Assembly (NCBI GenBank): GCA_003224085.1
Contig: QHYK01000041.1
Location: 62,001-126,000, forward strand
Reading direction: 5' to 3'
Length of the DNA stretch: 64,000 nt
From: Acidobacteriota bacterium
GTDB taxonomy: Bacteria; Acidobacteriota; Terriglobia; Acidiferrales; UBA7541
Every line of letters begins with the position of its first letter. The stretch's first letter is position 1. Below the pieces are notes generated by a model, which saw nothing but the letters and a program-made list of their open reading frames with translations, searched no databases and was not told where the DNA came from. The translations under genes and the position numbers were made by a program. Positions 26,459 to 34,629 of this stretch are shown piece after piece.

Positions 26459-26574
26459 TTCCGCACACCTCCGTCACTTTCCTACCCCAGGCGCCCGTCT
26501 GGTGCAAGGGTCGAAGAGTTTAGCTTGTTGGAGATGACCTGTGGACGTAAGCTACGAGTCTTGGCGAGGGAATC

Positions 26575-26877
26575 ATGAGATGGCGACCGCGACGCTACCA
26601 ATGCCCAAAGTGCCGATGGGATTTCGCCGTCCGGAAGAAGCGATGTTGCCCCGGATGTGGCACGCTGCTGCTGATTGCGTCGGATAATCCCACCGATGCC
26701 GAGCTCACCGAATGGAAAAGCTTTTGGATGTGGGAGCCTGTCAAGGAGAGGTGGGACTATATTCGTGACTGGGAGGAGCACAAGCGGAAGGTGATCGAGC
26801 AACATGCCCAGTGGTGGCGAAGGGCCTTGGTTAAAGCCGAGAAGAAGTCAAGTCCTCCGACACGATGGATTCAATGA
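26575..26877 (+). CDS. Small zinc-ribbon protein
   Basis: A 100-residue basic protein with two CxxC knuckles, CPKC (residues 10-13) and CPGC (25-28), forming a zinc ribbon, followed by an aromatic-rich helix (WKSFWMWEPVKERWDYIRDW) and a basic tail. It is probably a nucleic-acid- or protein-binding adaptor. Family unknown to me. Confidence 0.6.
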   Translation: MRWRPRRYQCPKCRWDFAVRKKRCCPGCGTLLLIASDNPTDAELTEWKSFWMWEPVKERWDYIRDWEEHKRKVIEQHAQWWRRALVKAEKKSSPPTRWIQ

Positions 26878-27038
26878 AACGCGATTCCGCCCCGCGTCCT
26901 GTGAACAAGTACTGTCCGTCGAACAATGTGGATCTCCTTACTTTTCTGTCAAAAGCGAGCTAATCAGGCGCGCCCAGAGCTCGAATCCCAGTCGGCCATG
27001 CTTGCACCGGTTGCTCACGAGATGAAGAGTGATTGCAA

Positions 27039-27938
27039 TCATGCTGCGACTGTACAACCGACTGCCTTTAGAAAATAAATCTTGGACGGATCGACGAGTC
27101 GGACCTCTGCCTCGCCCGCGAAAAACGTAGTCAGACGGATGTTGTTAATGGGAGTCTTGGCAACCACAAAATGTGGGCCGAATTTTTCCCGAGCGATCTG
27201 AGGCTCCAACGAGAAAGAGCAGGTGCCTGTCGACCAGAGTGCACGGCCAAAGCCCTCAGAGACGATATCCAAACCTGACTCCGCAGCCAGTTCGTCTGCC
27301 AACCAGGTGCCATCGTTCAGGCACCCCGTTTCGCAGCGCTTGGTTCGGTCATGGATCGTGTTGAACGACAGCGCGGAATCCGCCAACATTCGCCACTGTA
27401 GGGCGAGGTAGCGATCCCACGTTCGCCGATCGGGTGCGCCTCGGAGATCTTGAGCAAAGTCCGGGTAACGGAACGTCTCTTCGCCCTGAATTCCCCGATA
27501 AAGCAGGATCTGGCCTTCTTCCAGGTGAGGCTGGGCGGCGAGCCGGATCCATTGATAACTGCCATGCTGGATGAACAGCCAAACATCAGAATGGTCACCA
27601 GGATGGAGTCTTGCCCGGTATACGGCGACAGGTGCGCACAGTTTATCTTCAGCAATGACCCCGAGGGAAAAATAGACGCGTTGGATCTGGCCCCTTCTTG
27701 CCTGCTTCCAGAACTCAAACAATCGCGCGGCATAGTCCCGAATCGGCGCACCAAAATAGTAATGGCGACGATTGTTCACTTCTGGATCGAAGATCTCCGG
27801 CAAGATCCAGCTGTATTGGAAGAAGTAATCAGTGGCCGGCGGGTTCTCGGGCGTGTACGCAAGCGGACCATCGGCCGCTAGCCATGGCACACAGCGGGTA
27901 GAGTCGATGAGCGTTGATGTCGAGAACCGTTTCCCCAC
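27039..27938 (-). CDS. Probable ADP-ribosyltransferase (R-S-E type)
   Basis: A 299-residue protein whose C-terminal half follows the Arg-Ser-Glu ADP-ribosyltransferase plan: LLYRG with Arg148, CSFSLEPQIAREKFG with the Ser region at 241-243, and FFAGEAEVRLV with an ExE pair (Glu276, Glu278). Spacing and the text between (PHFVVAKTPINNIRLT) fit mono-ART toxins that modify protein or nucleotide targets. No signal peptide or secretion tag is seen and no immunity gene is evident. GTG start at 27938. Codons 18-33 coincide with a 48-bp exact repeat also present at the kinase breakpoint. The family call is by motif only. Confidence 0.6.
   Translation of the reverse strand: MGKRFSTSTLIDSTRCVPWLAADGPLAYTPENPPATDYFFQYSWILPEIFDPEVNNRRHYYFGAPIRDYAARLFEFWKQARRGQIQRVYFSLGVIAEDKLCAPVAVYRARLHPGDHSDVWLFIQHGSYQWIRLAAQPHLEEGQILLYRGIQGEETFRYPDFAQDLRGAPDRRTWDRYLALQWRMLADSALSFNTIHDRTKRCETGCLNDGTWLADELAAESGLDIVSEGFGRALWSTGTCSFSLEPQIAREKFGPHFVVAKTPINNIRLTTFFAGEAEVRLVDPSKIYFLKAVGCTVAA
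27835..27882. repeat. 48-bp exact repeat, copy 2
   Basis: Identical to 231-278. Here it is in frame within the N-terminus of the ADP-ribosyltransferase-like gene ([16 protein letters not shown]), so this is likely the native context and copy 1 the displaced one. Confidence 0.9.
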
Positions 27939-28100
27939 GGTCAGAACATCCTATCCTAAACGGCGCCGGCCTTTGCACCAAATCTTGCCAAACGATAGCG
28001 GTTGAACGCCAAAACTAAAAACTAATGTGTAGCAATCTCATCTCAGGTAACGTCCAGTGGTTTCCTCCAGCATCCCACCAGAGGCGGAGTCTTCTGTAGG

Positions 28101-28547
28101 TCACGGATTCAATTTAGGATGATTTGCAGCAATCCAGTGCTCGACCAGCTCGAAGAAATCATTCGCTTCCGCGACAATCTCTTCGGCCTCTGTATGAGTT
28201 GCGACGGAGGCATGATCGTAGTCGATCACATTGCGCTTTCGCCGGCACGCTTCAAAGAAATCCAGGGGCCGGGCGGCAGAAGCTCCAAGCGCGAGCCGGG
28301 CCGCTTCAAACGTGAGCCGGTGATGACCCGGTGTGCTTGCGAGCTGATAGCCAGCGCACGCAATGGCCATTTTTGCCGTCTGCAACGCGGCGTTGTAGGC
28401 GGTGGCGAACCGACGATCGTCAGACAGCTCCTGGATCGCCGCATCCTAAAGATCGCGAACGATGAGCGCCCGCAACTCGTTTAGTTCCTTTTTGCTTGCT
28501 TTGTGCGTGCGAACTCTGCCCTCTGTCTGCAGTTTTTTCCAACTCAT
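28101..28547 (-). pseudogene. HEPN-domain toxin interrupted by a nonsense codon
   Basis: Reading from ATG 28547 gives MSWKKLQTEGRVRTHKASKK, ELNELRALIVRDL, a TAG at codon 34 (28448-28446), then DAAIQELSDDRRFATAYNAA and a HEPN fold ending with KRNVIDYDHA, an R-x6-H motif close to the catalytic RNase motif of HEPN toxins. The text on both sides of the stop is continuous family sequence, so this is a single nonsense mutation, or a readthrough or reannotation case. The part after the stop is open for >100 codons. Its 5' end overlaps the MNT gene. Confidence 0.8.
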
Positions 28548-29121
28548 CGGAGGACCCCACGATCGCGATCAGATTGCTTTTGAGAATGGAATTGAGAAAG
28601 TGATTCCCGCTGTGCCGCTTGGCGTGGAATTCGTCTTCCGAATATCGCGTTACGTTGACCTCGCGCCCGAATTGCCGCTCGACTCGCCGCAACGCGGGGA
28701 GGAGCTCCTGCATACTCACCGGGCCAACAATCAGCAGATCGATGTCGCTTTGCGCGTGCTCCTGACCTCGGGCAATCGAGCCGTAGACCGCGGCCCACGT
28801 GATCTTGTGCCCAAATCCATCGAGCTCGGCTTGCAGCAGAGGAACCACCCCTGCCGTTTTCGAAAACAAGTCGCGGAGTTCCGCGAAGACGGGGGAAGCA
28901 GTTTCTGCTCGGTAGTAGGTACGACGGCCTTCTTGCCTCCTTTGCAAGATGCCGCTTGCAGCGAGAGCTTCAAGTTCCCGCTGAAGGCTCGATGGCGAAG
29001 TCTCTAGGTGCGCCGCTAGTTCGGAAAGATACCAAGACCTTTCGGGAGAAAGTAGCGTGGCCGCCAGAATTTCCTGCCGAACAGCCGGGAAAAGAGCAGT
29101 GAGGATAGGTGAAGTACGCAT
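28420..29121 (-). CDS. Winged-helix MNT-type nucleotidyltransferase (HEPN partner)
   Basis: A 233-residue protein: N-terminal winged helix (AAHLETSPSSLQRELEALAA, SGILQRRQEGRRTYYRAE) followed by a minimal nucleotidyltransferase with GSIARGQEHAQSDIDLLIVG, the GSx10DxD signature. In MNT-HEPN modules the nucleotidyltransferase silences the HEPN RNase by AMPylation. The last ~40 residues overlap the HEPN gene and look non-homologous. ATG 29121 directly follows a strong promoter/operator, so the mRNA may be nearly leaderless and self-repressed. Confidence 0.85.
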   Translation of the reverse strand: MRTSPILTALFPAVRQEILAATLLSPERSWYLSELAAHLETSPSSLQRELEALAASGILQRRQEGRRTYYRAETASPVFAELRDLFSKTAGVVPLLQAELDGFGHKITWAAVYGSIARGQEHAQSDIDLLIVGPVSMQELLPALRRVERQFGREVNVTRYSEDEFHAKRHSGNHFLNSILKSNLIAIVGSSDELEKTADRGQSSHAQSKQKGTKRVAGAHRSRSLGCGDPGAV

Positions 29122-29144
29122 TTTGCGTATATATTTACGCAAAA
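29121..29144. promoter_or_regulatory. 24-bp operator palindrome at the MNT start
   Basis: TTTTGCGTA, 6 bp, TACGCAAAA: perfect 9-bp arms. It covers the -10 region and touches the start codon of the MNT gene, the right place for the protein's own winged helix to repress. Confidence 0.7.
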
Positions 29145-29159
29145 CACGTAAAGTGTCAA
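29131..29159 (-). promoter_or_regulatory. MNT promoter
   Basis: Minus strand TTGACA (29159-29154), exactly 17 bp, AAATAT (29136-29131). The start of transcription would fall 3-4 nt before the ATG at 29121, suggesting a leaderless message. Confidence 0.65.
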
Positions 29160-29640
29160 GAACCCACTTTTATAGGTGAGGCGGCAACAAGAGAGCGGCG
29201 AGGGCAAAAAGGCCATAAAGATGCATTTTAAGCAAGGACGCAGGCTCGCACTTGCCCGCGTCATAGCTATGAAGCAAGCTGTGAAAACGGAGGAGGCGGC
29301 CGGGCTCGGGCTTCGAGACAGGAACTGAACCCCGCGGGCTCCTCCCCTTAGTTGCGACAAGACGCCGCCCGCCATTTTTGACAGATGGGTCGATCTAATT
29401 GGTTAGCCCGTGATGAAATTAATGCGAAGAAAAAGACACAAGCTTTAGATACCAGCACCTCCAACCCGCTGCCCCGGCACGGGCGCGGGCCCAGTGAATC
29501 GTCCTGCCCGCGGACACAGGAAGCGAAAAGCAGAAAGCCGGACGCGATTGTATGATGAACTTGGCTTCCAGCAATCTCCCCCCTCGCCCCGAGGGATGCG
29601 CTGGATTGCACCCTGAGGATTTTGCTGCAACTCTAGATGT
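29160..29640. other. Intergenic stretch, no gene seen
   Basis: Short frames only, including a 35-codon plus-strand frame from 29221 without ribosome-binding site. Nothing recognisable. Confidence 0.4.
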
Positions 29641-30555
29641 ATGAGGTCCACGAGGCCATCTTCGGCAGGCAAGTGGGGTATGGCCCTCCTAGTAATCGTC
29701 GGCCAAAGTATTGGCGCTCCCGTCCCTGCCCCGGTCTCGCATCTGCCGGCGAAGCTGCAACTGGACGTTAGTCGGCTGGCGCGTAAGGTATTCGATAATG
29801 AAGTCCAGGCGCAAATCCACGATCAATCTTTATGGTGTTACCGCAAGTTGAAAGAAGAGGGAGACAAAGAAAAGCTTTTCGCTGTGTGCGAGACAAAGGA
29901 CGGAGAAATTGAAAGGATCCTGGAGGTGAACGGCCAGGAATTGAATCCCAAGCAGTGCCAGGCCGAGGATCAGCGCATTCAGAAAATGCTGGATGATCCA
30001 GACCAGATGCGGCAACAGCGGAAAAAGTTGGAGGAGGACGGCAAGCTGGAACGAGATCTGTTGAAAATGTTCCCGGAAGCCTGCCGATTTCAGTACGCCG
30101 GCATGCAGGGCAATCTCATCAAGCTGGAATTCACCCCCGATCCTAATTTCCGTCCCTCGAGTCGTGTGGCGCAGGTCTTTCACCATATGGAGGGAAGTCT
30201 GCTGGTAGACGGTGAGCAGAAGCGCCTGGCGGAAATCGAAGGGCAACTGACCAGCCCGGTGAAGTTCGGATGGGGATTGTTGGGACACTTGGACAAGGGC
30301 GGCAAGTTCCTCGTCAAGCAGCAGGACATGGGATCGGGACACTGGGAGTTGACCATGCTGGATGTCGAGATGAATGGAAAAGCGTTGCTCTTCAAGACCA
30401 TCTCCGTGCGAGAGAAGGAGATCGATACAGATTTTCGACAAGTGCCGGAGGGCATCAGGCCTCAAGAGGCCTTTGAGCTGCTGCGCCGGGAATGGCCGCT
30501 CGCGTCGTGCCCCGAAGCTGACTGCAGCAAGGCCCCACGCGTTGATCCAAATTAA
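29641..30555 (+). CDS. Putative secreted protein of unknown function
   Basis: A 304-residue protein with a signal-like N-terminus (GMALLVIVGQSIGAPVPAPV) and a mostly polar body: charged helical middle (LEVNGQELNPKQCQAEDQRI, QQRKKLEEDGKLERDLLKMF) and a beta-rich C-terminal half (FGWGLLGHLDKGGKFLVKQQ, WELTMLDVEMNGKALLFKTI). It resembles secreted Acidobacteria proteins annotated as hypothetical. Contains few cysteines and no known motif. ATG 29680 is a possible later start. Confidence 0.7.
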   Translation: MRSTRPSSAGKWGMALLVIVGQSIGAPVPAPVSHLPAKLQLDVSRLARKVFDNEVQAQIHDQSLWCYRKLKEEGDKEKLFAVCETKDGEIERILEVNGQELNPKQCQAEDQRIQKMLDDPDQMRQQRKKLEEDGKLERDLLKMFPEACRFQYAGMQGNLIKLEFTPDPNFRPSSRVAQVFHHMEGSLLVDGEQKRLAEIEGQLTSPVKFGWGLLGHLDKGGKFLVKQQDMGSGHWELTMLDVEMNGKALLFKTISVREKEIDTDFRQVPEGIRPQEAFELLRREWPLASCPEADCSKAPRVDPN

Positions 30556-30781
30556 CTTGTAGATCGTCCGGTCAGCTCGAAGTTGGGTTCAAGGTCGCAT
30601 TTCTCCGCTCGCGCAGCCGAAAAGCTTTCGCCTTCCGGGTCGCAAGAGCCGAAGCTCGAGGCTTCGCGAACCTCCTTCGATGCGTACTAAGTCCCTTGCT
30701 ACCTTGGCGATGGACAAATCAAGATTTAGCTTGACTTCTCATGGGACAGGTTTAACATAAGGCGTATTGGAGAGTGATCCC

Positions 30782-31024
30782 GTGCCATCCACCACGACGA
30801 AGAAGTTCACTCCTGAAATTGATGCGCAGCTGTACGAGGAGATGGTTGCGGTTGCCAAGCAGAACGGACAGCCACAGCGCTACGTGCTGGAGCGGGCATT
30901 GGAGTTCTACCTCCACAACGTGGTTCCATCCCATCGCCTAGTCCGTCCAGAGGTGCTGGAAGCTTCCCGCCGCTCCAACGAGCAGTACCGGAAGTTGTAC
31001 GAGAAGCTGGCCCACACCAAGTAA
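30782..31024 (+). CDS. Antitoxin of the Doc-type toxin
   Basis: An 80-residue protein (TTKKFTPEIDAQLYEEMVAV, then RYVLERALEFYLHNV) with a ribbon-helix-helix-like N-terminus and a charged C-terminal helix that would bind the Doc active-site groove. GTG 30782 follows GGAGAG; TTG 30767 is the alternative. It is immediately upstream of doc, stop-to-start contact, as in phd-doc operons. Confidence 0.75.
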   Translation: MPSTTTKKFTPEIDAQLYEEMVAVAKQNGQPQRYVLERALEFYLHNVVPSHRLVRPEVLEASRRSNEQYRKLYEKLAHTK

Positions 31025-31405
31025 ATGGCCCAGCGTGCCTACCTCACCGTAGCCGAAGTCCTAGCCATTCATCATCGGCAGATCGAAACCTACGGCGGTT
31101 CCCACGGCCTGAGAGATGTAGGGGCTTTGGAGGCCGCCGTTTTCCGCCCTCAAACTGGCTATTACAACAACCTGGCAGAAGAGGCCGCGGCCCTGATGGA
31201 GTCGCTGGCGAATATTCACCCCTTCCTCGACGTCAACAAGCGCGTCGCATTCGATGCCACTCACACCTTCCTACTGGTGAACGGCCTCACCATCGAAGCA
31301 GATCCCGCAGAAACCTACGCTTTCATGGTCGACGTGATTGCCGAAGGCAGGTTTCGCTTTTCCGCGATCCTCGATTGGCTCAACGGCCACATCAAAACTC
31401 TATAG
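31025..31405 (+). CDS. doc: Doc-type (Fic-fold) toxin
   Basis: A 126-residue Doc protein: LTVAEVLAIHHRQIETYGG, GLRDVGALEAAVFRPQTGYY and the motif HPFLDVNKRVAF. Doc phosphorylates EF-Tu and blocks translation. The usual motif is HxFxD(A/G)NKR; here the small residue is Val, which could tune or impair activity but keeps His, Asp, Asn and Arg. Length is normal. Coupled to the upstream antitoxin. Confidence 0.88.
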   Translation: MAQRAYLTVAEVLAIHHRQIETYGGSHGLRDVGALEAAVFRPQTGYYNNLAEEAAALMESLANIHPFLDVNKRVAFDATHTFLLVNGLTIEADPAETYAFMVDVIAEGRFRFSAILDWLNGHIKTL

Positions 31406-31599
31406 CTCCTCGGTTGCCCCTCTCAACATTCTACGTTGGGTGAGAGGGAGCCCCTTTTGACGAGCGATGCAATCTTGCTCGGGGAAGGTGGGATGCCAAT
31501 TCGGTCGCTGTGGGCCCCACCTATGCTCTTACCCGGGAATGCGTCAAATCCTGCGTCGAAACTCGCGATCCGGCGGATTCCAGTTTGTTATAATCATCA

Positions 31600-31755
31600 T
31601 CAGGGCATGCGGATCTGTGAGTCCCAGAGCAGAACGGGTTTCGAAGTTGTGGGCGCGAATTTCGATGACTTGCCTCTCCGCCCGACTCTCAAGTTTAATG
31701 AACACGTTGAACGAACTCGTCGATATTGCTTCTGATCGCGTGGTAGGTTGAAACA
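31600..31755 (-). pseudogene. VirB11 C-terminal remnant
   Basis: Minus-strand frame reads TYHAIRSNIDEFVQ, then after a stop ESRAERQVIEIRAHNFETRS. It lines up with YRAIKSNIADSLQ ... RRPGRRYVSEVVEIRGYDPD at the end of the intact VirB11 in this window (22445-22580). Stops and a small deletion break it. It shows that a second, related T4SS once lay here. Confidence 0.6.
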
Positions 31756-31831
31756 GCTCATGTGTGGGTTGCCGCGGCCTTTACGGGCTCTTCCGGAAAC
31801 TTCTTAATTCTTAGCCGTTCTGAAGGATCCG

Positions 31832-33463
31832 ATGCCGACAGTCAGCCGATTCGTTATTTGGGAAAGGCCTCCGGATTTCCGCAAGACCCATCCGAAACTG
31901 GCGAGCGTGCTCGGCGAGGTTGGTATCGAATCGCTCGACAGCGTCCATGGCCGAGAGCCTTCGTTTCTGGGACGAGATGTTTCGGATATCGAGCGGCTGC
32001 TTGTAAGCTCACATCTCGGCATGCTAGCTCACGCATGGTGGCCGCCAGGAGAAGCCACGCCGGACTGCATGCTCGATCAAAGCGTGGAGGTTCTCGAACT
32101 CAACGCACGATCTAGCACCTGTCTATCGAACGCCGGGATCCGGACGATCCGCGATCTCCTGCGGCAAAGCGACAACGATCTCCTGCACATCAAGAACCTG
32201 GGCCGCAAATCCTTGCGAGAGATCCGAGAGAAGCTCGCCATCTTCCAATGCGAAGGCGGCCTGCCTCCTCCAGAAATCCGCATCGAACCGGGCTGGTTCC
32301 CTCTTGCGGCTCTGCTTTCCTTCGAAGCTCTTGGCATACCAACGAAAACCACGAGGATCCTTCGGCAGGCGGGAGTCGACGATGTGCACGATCTACTGAT
32401 CCGAAGCCCGTCGGAAATCCAAGAAGCATTTCTGTCGGATTCGAGAGCCTGGCGGAAACTGCCTGCGCAACTGGCCTGCTTCCGACTGTTTCTCGGCACA
32501 CCGCCGCCCTCCTTTGTAACAGCCTATCTGCAGAGCTTCCGCTCGGCCTTTCGTGGGGACATCGAGAGCGCCCTCCCGCACCTGGGCCGGACCCTGAGCG
32601 CCGCGTTGGCCCGCTTGCAGAGGTCCACCGCGGCTTATCTCGAAGAGGAACTCGAGTTTTCAGTTCGCGAGGAGGGACGCGAACGGCATTTGCCGATCAT
32701 TCGCAAACTCCTTGGGTGGGATGGTGGCACAGGGACGACATTCGAAGGCGCGGCACGCGAGTTCGGGCTCACCGGCGAGCGCGTCCGGCAGATCGCGAGA
32801 GCGTGGATATCGAGGTTTGCGGGGGAGAAAGCTGTTCTCCTTGACCACGCCATACGGTTCATCGCGAGACGTGCGCCCGCTACGGCGAACGAGCTTGAGG
32901 CGGCGCTCCTCCATGAAGGAATCCTGCGCACCCCGTTTCGACTGGAGTCTCTGTGGGCCACGGCTTGTTGGTTCGATATCCATCCGGGCTGGGCGGTTCA
33001 CCAGTGGAATGGCGTTCGGTTCGTAGCGAATACGACTGACCTGGAGGCCATCCGGAATTTTCATGTCGCGGCCCGCACAGGAGTAAGCCGCTTCGGAGTT
33101 ACAAATAAGGCTTACGTGATGGCGGGGCTGCCTGTCGAACCATCTGCTGGCTTCGCCGATCTATGTTGTTCCCTTCTCGAAGACCTTCACTGGCTGGACG
33201 ACCAGCACGAATGGTTCTGGCTGCCCGCAGCGCGAAATCCCATCGAGAAGCGCCTCGCAAAAGTCCTGCGCGCTGTTCCGCAGGTGAGCATCGAGGTTGC
33301 CCGCGCCGGCGTGCTGCGCGATCGCCACATGGATGGCGTTGACCTCCCCGCGGAGGTTTTCCGGTCCTTGTGCGAGCTGCTGCCCTGGTGCCACATCGAA
33401 GGAGAAATTGTTGCTGCAGGCAAAAACCTCCCCCAAGCACACTACAGGAGCGCGGCCCGGTGA
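31832..33463 (+). CDS. RNA polymerase alpha-CTD-like / sigma region 4-like fusion protein
   Basis: A 543-residue protein. Residues ~85-140 are a near-textbook RNA polymerase alpha C-terminal domain (ELNARSSTCLSNAGIRTIRD, LLHIKNLGRKSLREIREKLA). Residues ~155-225 look like a second helix-hairpin-helix repeat (LGIPTKTTRILRQAGVDDVH). Residues ~285-330 resemble sigma-70 region 4 (FEGAAREFGLTGERVRQIAR). The remaining 200 residues are winged-helix-like (ATANELEAALLHEGILRTPF and AVPQVSIEVARAGVLRDRHM). It probably binds promoter DNA and/or the polymerase. Downstream ORF at 33463 overlaps its stop, suggesting it was the first gene of an operon that is now cut. Confidence 0.75.
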   Translation: MPTVSRFVIWERPPDFRKTHPKLASVLGEVGIESLDSVHGREPSFLGRDVSDIERLLVSSHLGMLAHAWWPPGEATPDCMLDQSVEVLELNARSSTCLSNAGIRTIRDLLRQSDNDLLHIKNLGRKSLREIREKLAIFQCEGGLPPPEIRIEPGWFPLAALLSFEALGIPTKTTRILRQAGVDDVHDLLIRSPSEIQEAFLSDSRAWRKLPAQLACFRLFLGTPPPSFVTAYLQSFRSAFRGDIESALPHLGRTLSAALARLQRSTAAYLEEELEFSVREEGRERHLPIIRKLLGWDGGTGTTFEGAAREFGLTGERVRQIARAWISRFAGEKAVLLDHAIRFIARRAPATANELEAALLHEGILRTPFRLESLWATACWFDIHPGWAVHQWNGVRFVANTTDLEAIRNFHVAARTGVSRFGVTNKAYVMAGLPVEPSAGFADLCCSLLEDLHWLDDQHEWFWLPAARNPIEKRLAKVLRAVPQVSIEVARAGVLRDRHMDGVDLPAEVFRSLCELLPWCHIEGEIVAAGKNLPQAHYRSAAR

Positions 33464-33560
33464 TGCAGAGGGAGGACCTGTTCCGCATCGCGCGAACGCA
33501 GGGCGTCAGTGAAGCCGGCGTCGAGCGAGTGCTGTCCAACAGCAGTGTTGTCAGAATGCA
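33463..33560 (+). pseudogene. 5' end of a gene coupled to the alpha-CTD/sigma4 gene
   Basis: ATG 33463 overlaps the stop of the fusion gene (TGATG) and reads MQREDLFRIARTQGVSEAGV, then ERVLSNSSVVRM before the text becomes unlike protein. It looks like the start of a helical partner protein truncated by a deletion. The frame stays open to 33879, but without protein-like composition. Confidence 0.4.
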
Positions 33561-34315
33561 GCAGATCCCGGCTTCATTGGAGTCATTAGGCCGTGCGCCT
33601 GGCCAAAGAAACCTATGGCCTGATCGGATCGAGCTTGGGAACCGTGGAGCCAACCTTGGAACCCACGCGGTCCGGAACTCGTCGAGGCCGAGCCGGATAG
33701 CGAGCTATTGCTCAACCATACAGGACCCTCGAAGAAATACGGCGCAGCCCGGGCTGGCCCCGGCCAAAATTCTTGGCGTGCAGCAACCTCGAGTCTCTTT
33801 GCTGATGCGGAACCGCGCCGGTAACTTTAGGCGTTGCCACCAACCTCACGATAATAAAGGGTGTTTCCGTCTGCGCTGAAGGCGATCCCAATGCGGCCGG
33901 ATTCGTCCTGGTAAATTTCGTTGAAGTTGGAATCCAAAAGATCAGAAAGCCACCAAACCCGGCAGGTTCAGCGCAGACGGCATACTTGCTGGCATCCTTA
34001 TTGGCCGCGAGACCAACGATGTACCCGCCGCAAGCCAATTACCTGGTTGCGCATGCAGATGAACTACGACCTTGCCCGGGCGATGAAGAGCGAGAATAAG
34101 ATCAAAGTCGTGCGTTACAAACCCACACATGCGGCAGCCTGACCTCGCGATCCCTGGTGTAAGCTGCTCTTCTCTTCCGGCCACCTTTTCCTCAATCTGG
34201 AGCGTCCATGCGCAAACGCCGCGTCTCTTAGCCATCACGACAGCGAATGGTGAACTTCGACTTTTTTGTCACTCATAACTTGGAATTGACAGCAAACAGA
34301 CTCACCGCGATCTTG
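33561..34315. other. Decayed stretch
   Basis: No intact gene. A minus-strand frame (about 33940-34240) with GKVVVHLHAQPGNWLAAGTS and one nearer 33840-33930 with NFNEIYQDESGRIGIAFSAD have protein-like text in different frames, so an older gene may have decayed here; I cannot name it. Confidence 0.35.
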
Positions 34316-34438
34316 TCCATCGGTTCAAAAAACTCCGCTGAATCCGGCCAGTTCCCATGGCGAGCACATCGGCGAGGCTGGGCTGTTTCGTGTTCTTTGC
34401 CAACACCGGCCTAAACGCCCCATGGACAATGTTCCAAG
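34316..34438 (-). pseudogene. DUF932 fragment
   Basis: Minus strand reads NIVHGAFRPVLAKNTKQPSL, then ADVLAMGTGRIQRSF, matching the DUF932 (phage/plasmid-like protein) segment found also at 38.85 kb (MAFHGAFTPVLAKHTKHLSL). Only about 40 codons remain. Confidence 0.6.
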
Positions 34439-34629
34439 CTTTAAGTCTAGGGCGTTAGGTAACGCGGCGGCGGGGTGAGATTTGAAATCCGCACAATCGT
34501 CGGGAAACAGGAAATTGGGGAAACTGACGAATTACTTCGGGATTGGCCGTCCAAACACAATCGCCAACGCAACGAAGCGGACCACCTCTTCGGTTGTCGA
34601 CTACTCGCTCACCTTACTCGGGCGCTGTG

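Noticed and set aside
26975-27010. tRNA-like T-arm (CTCGAATCC)
   Set aside because: No acceptor stem, anticodon arm or CCA-side partner could be paired in either direction.
29221-29328. 35-codon plus-strand frame from ATG 29221
   Set aside because: No ribosome-binding site and no family resemblance; composition unlike the neighbouring genes.
30650-30670. Hairpin CGAAGC/GCTTCG as terminator
   Set aside because: No U-tract follows and it is about 100 bp from the nearest stop codon.
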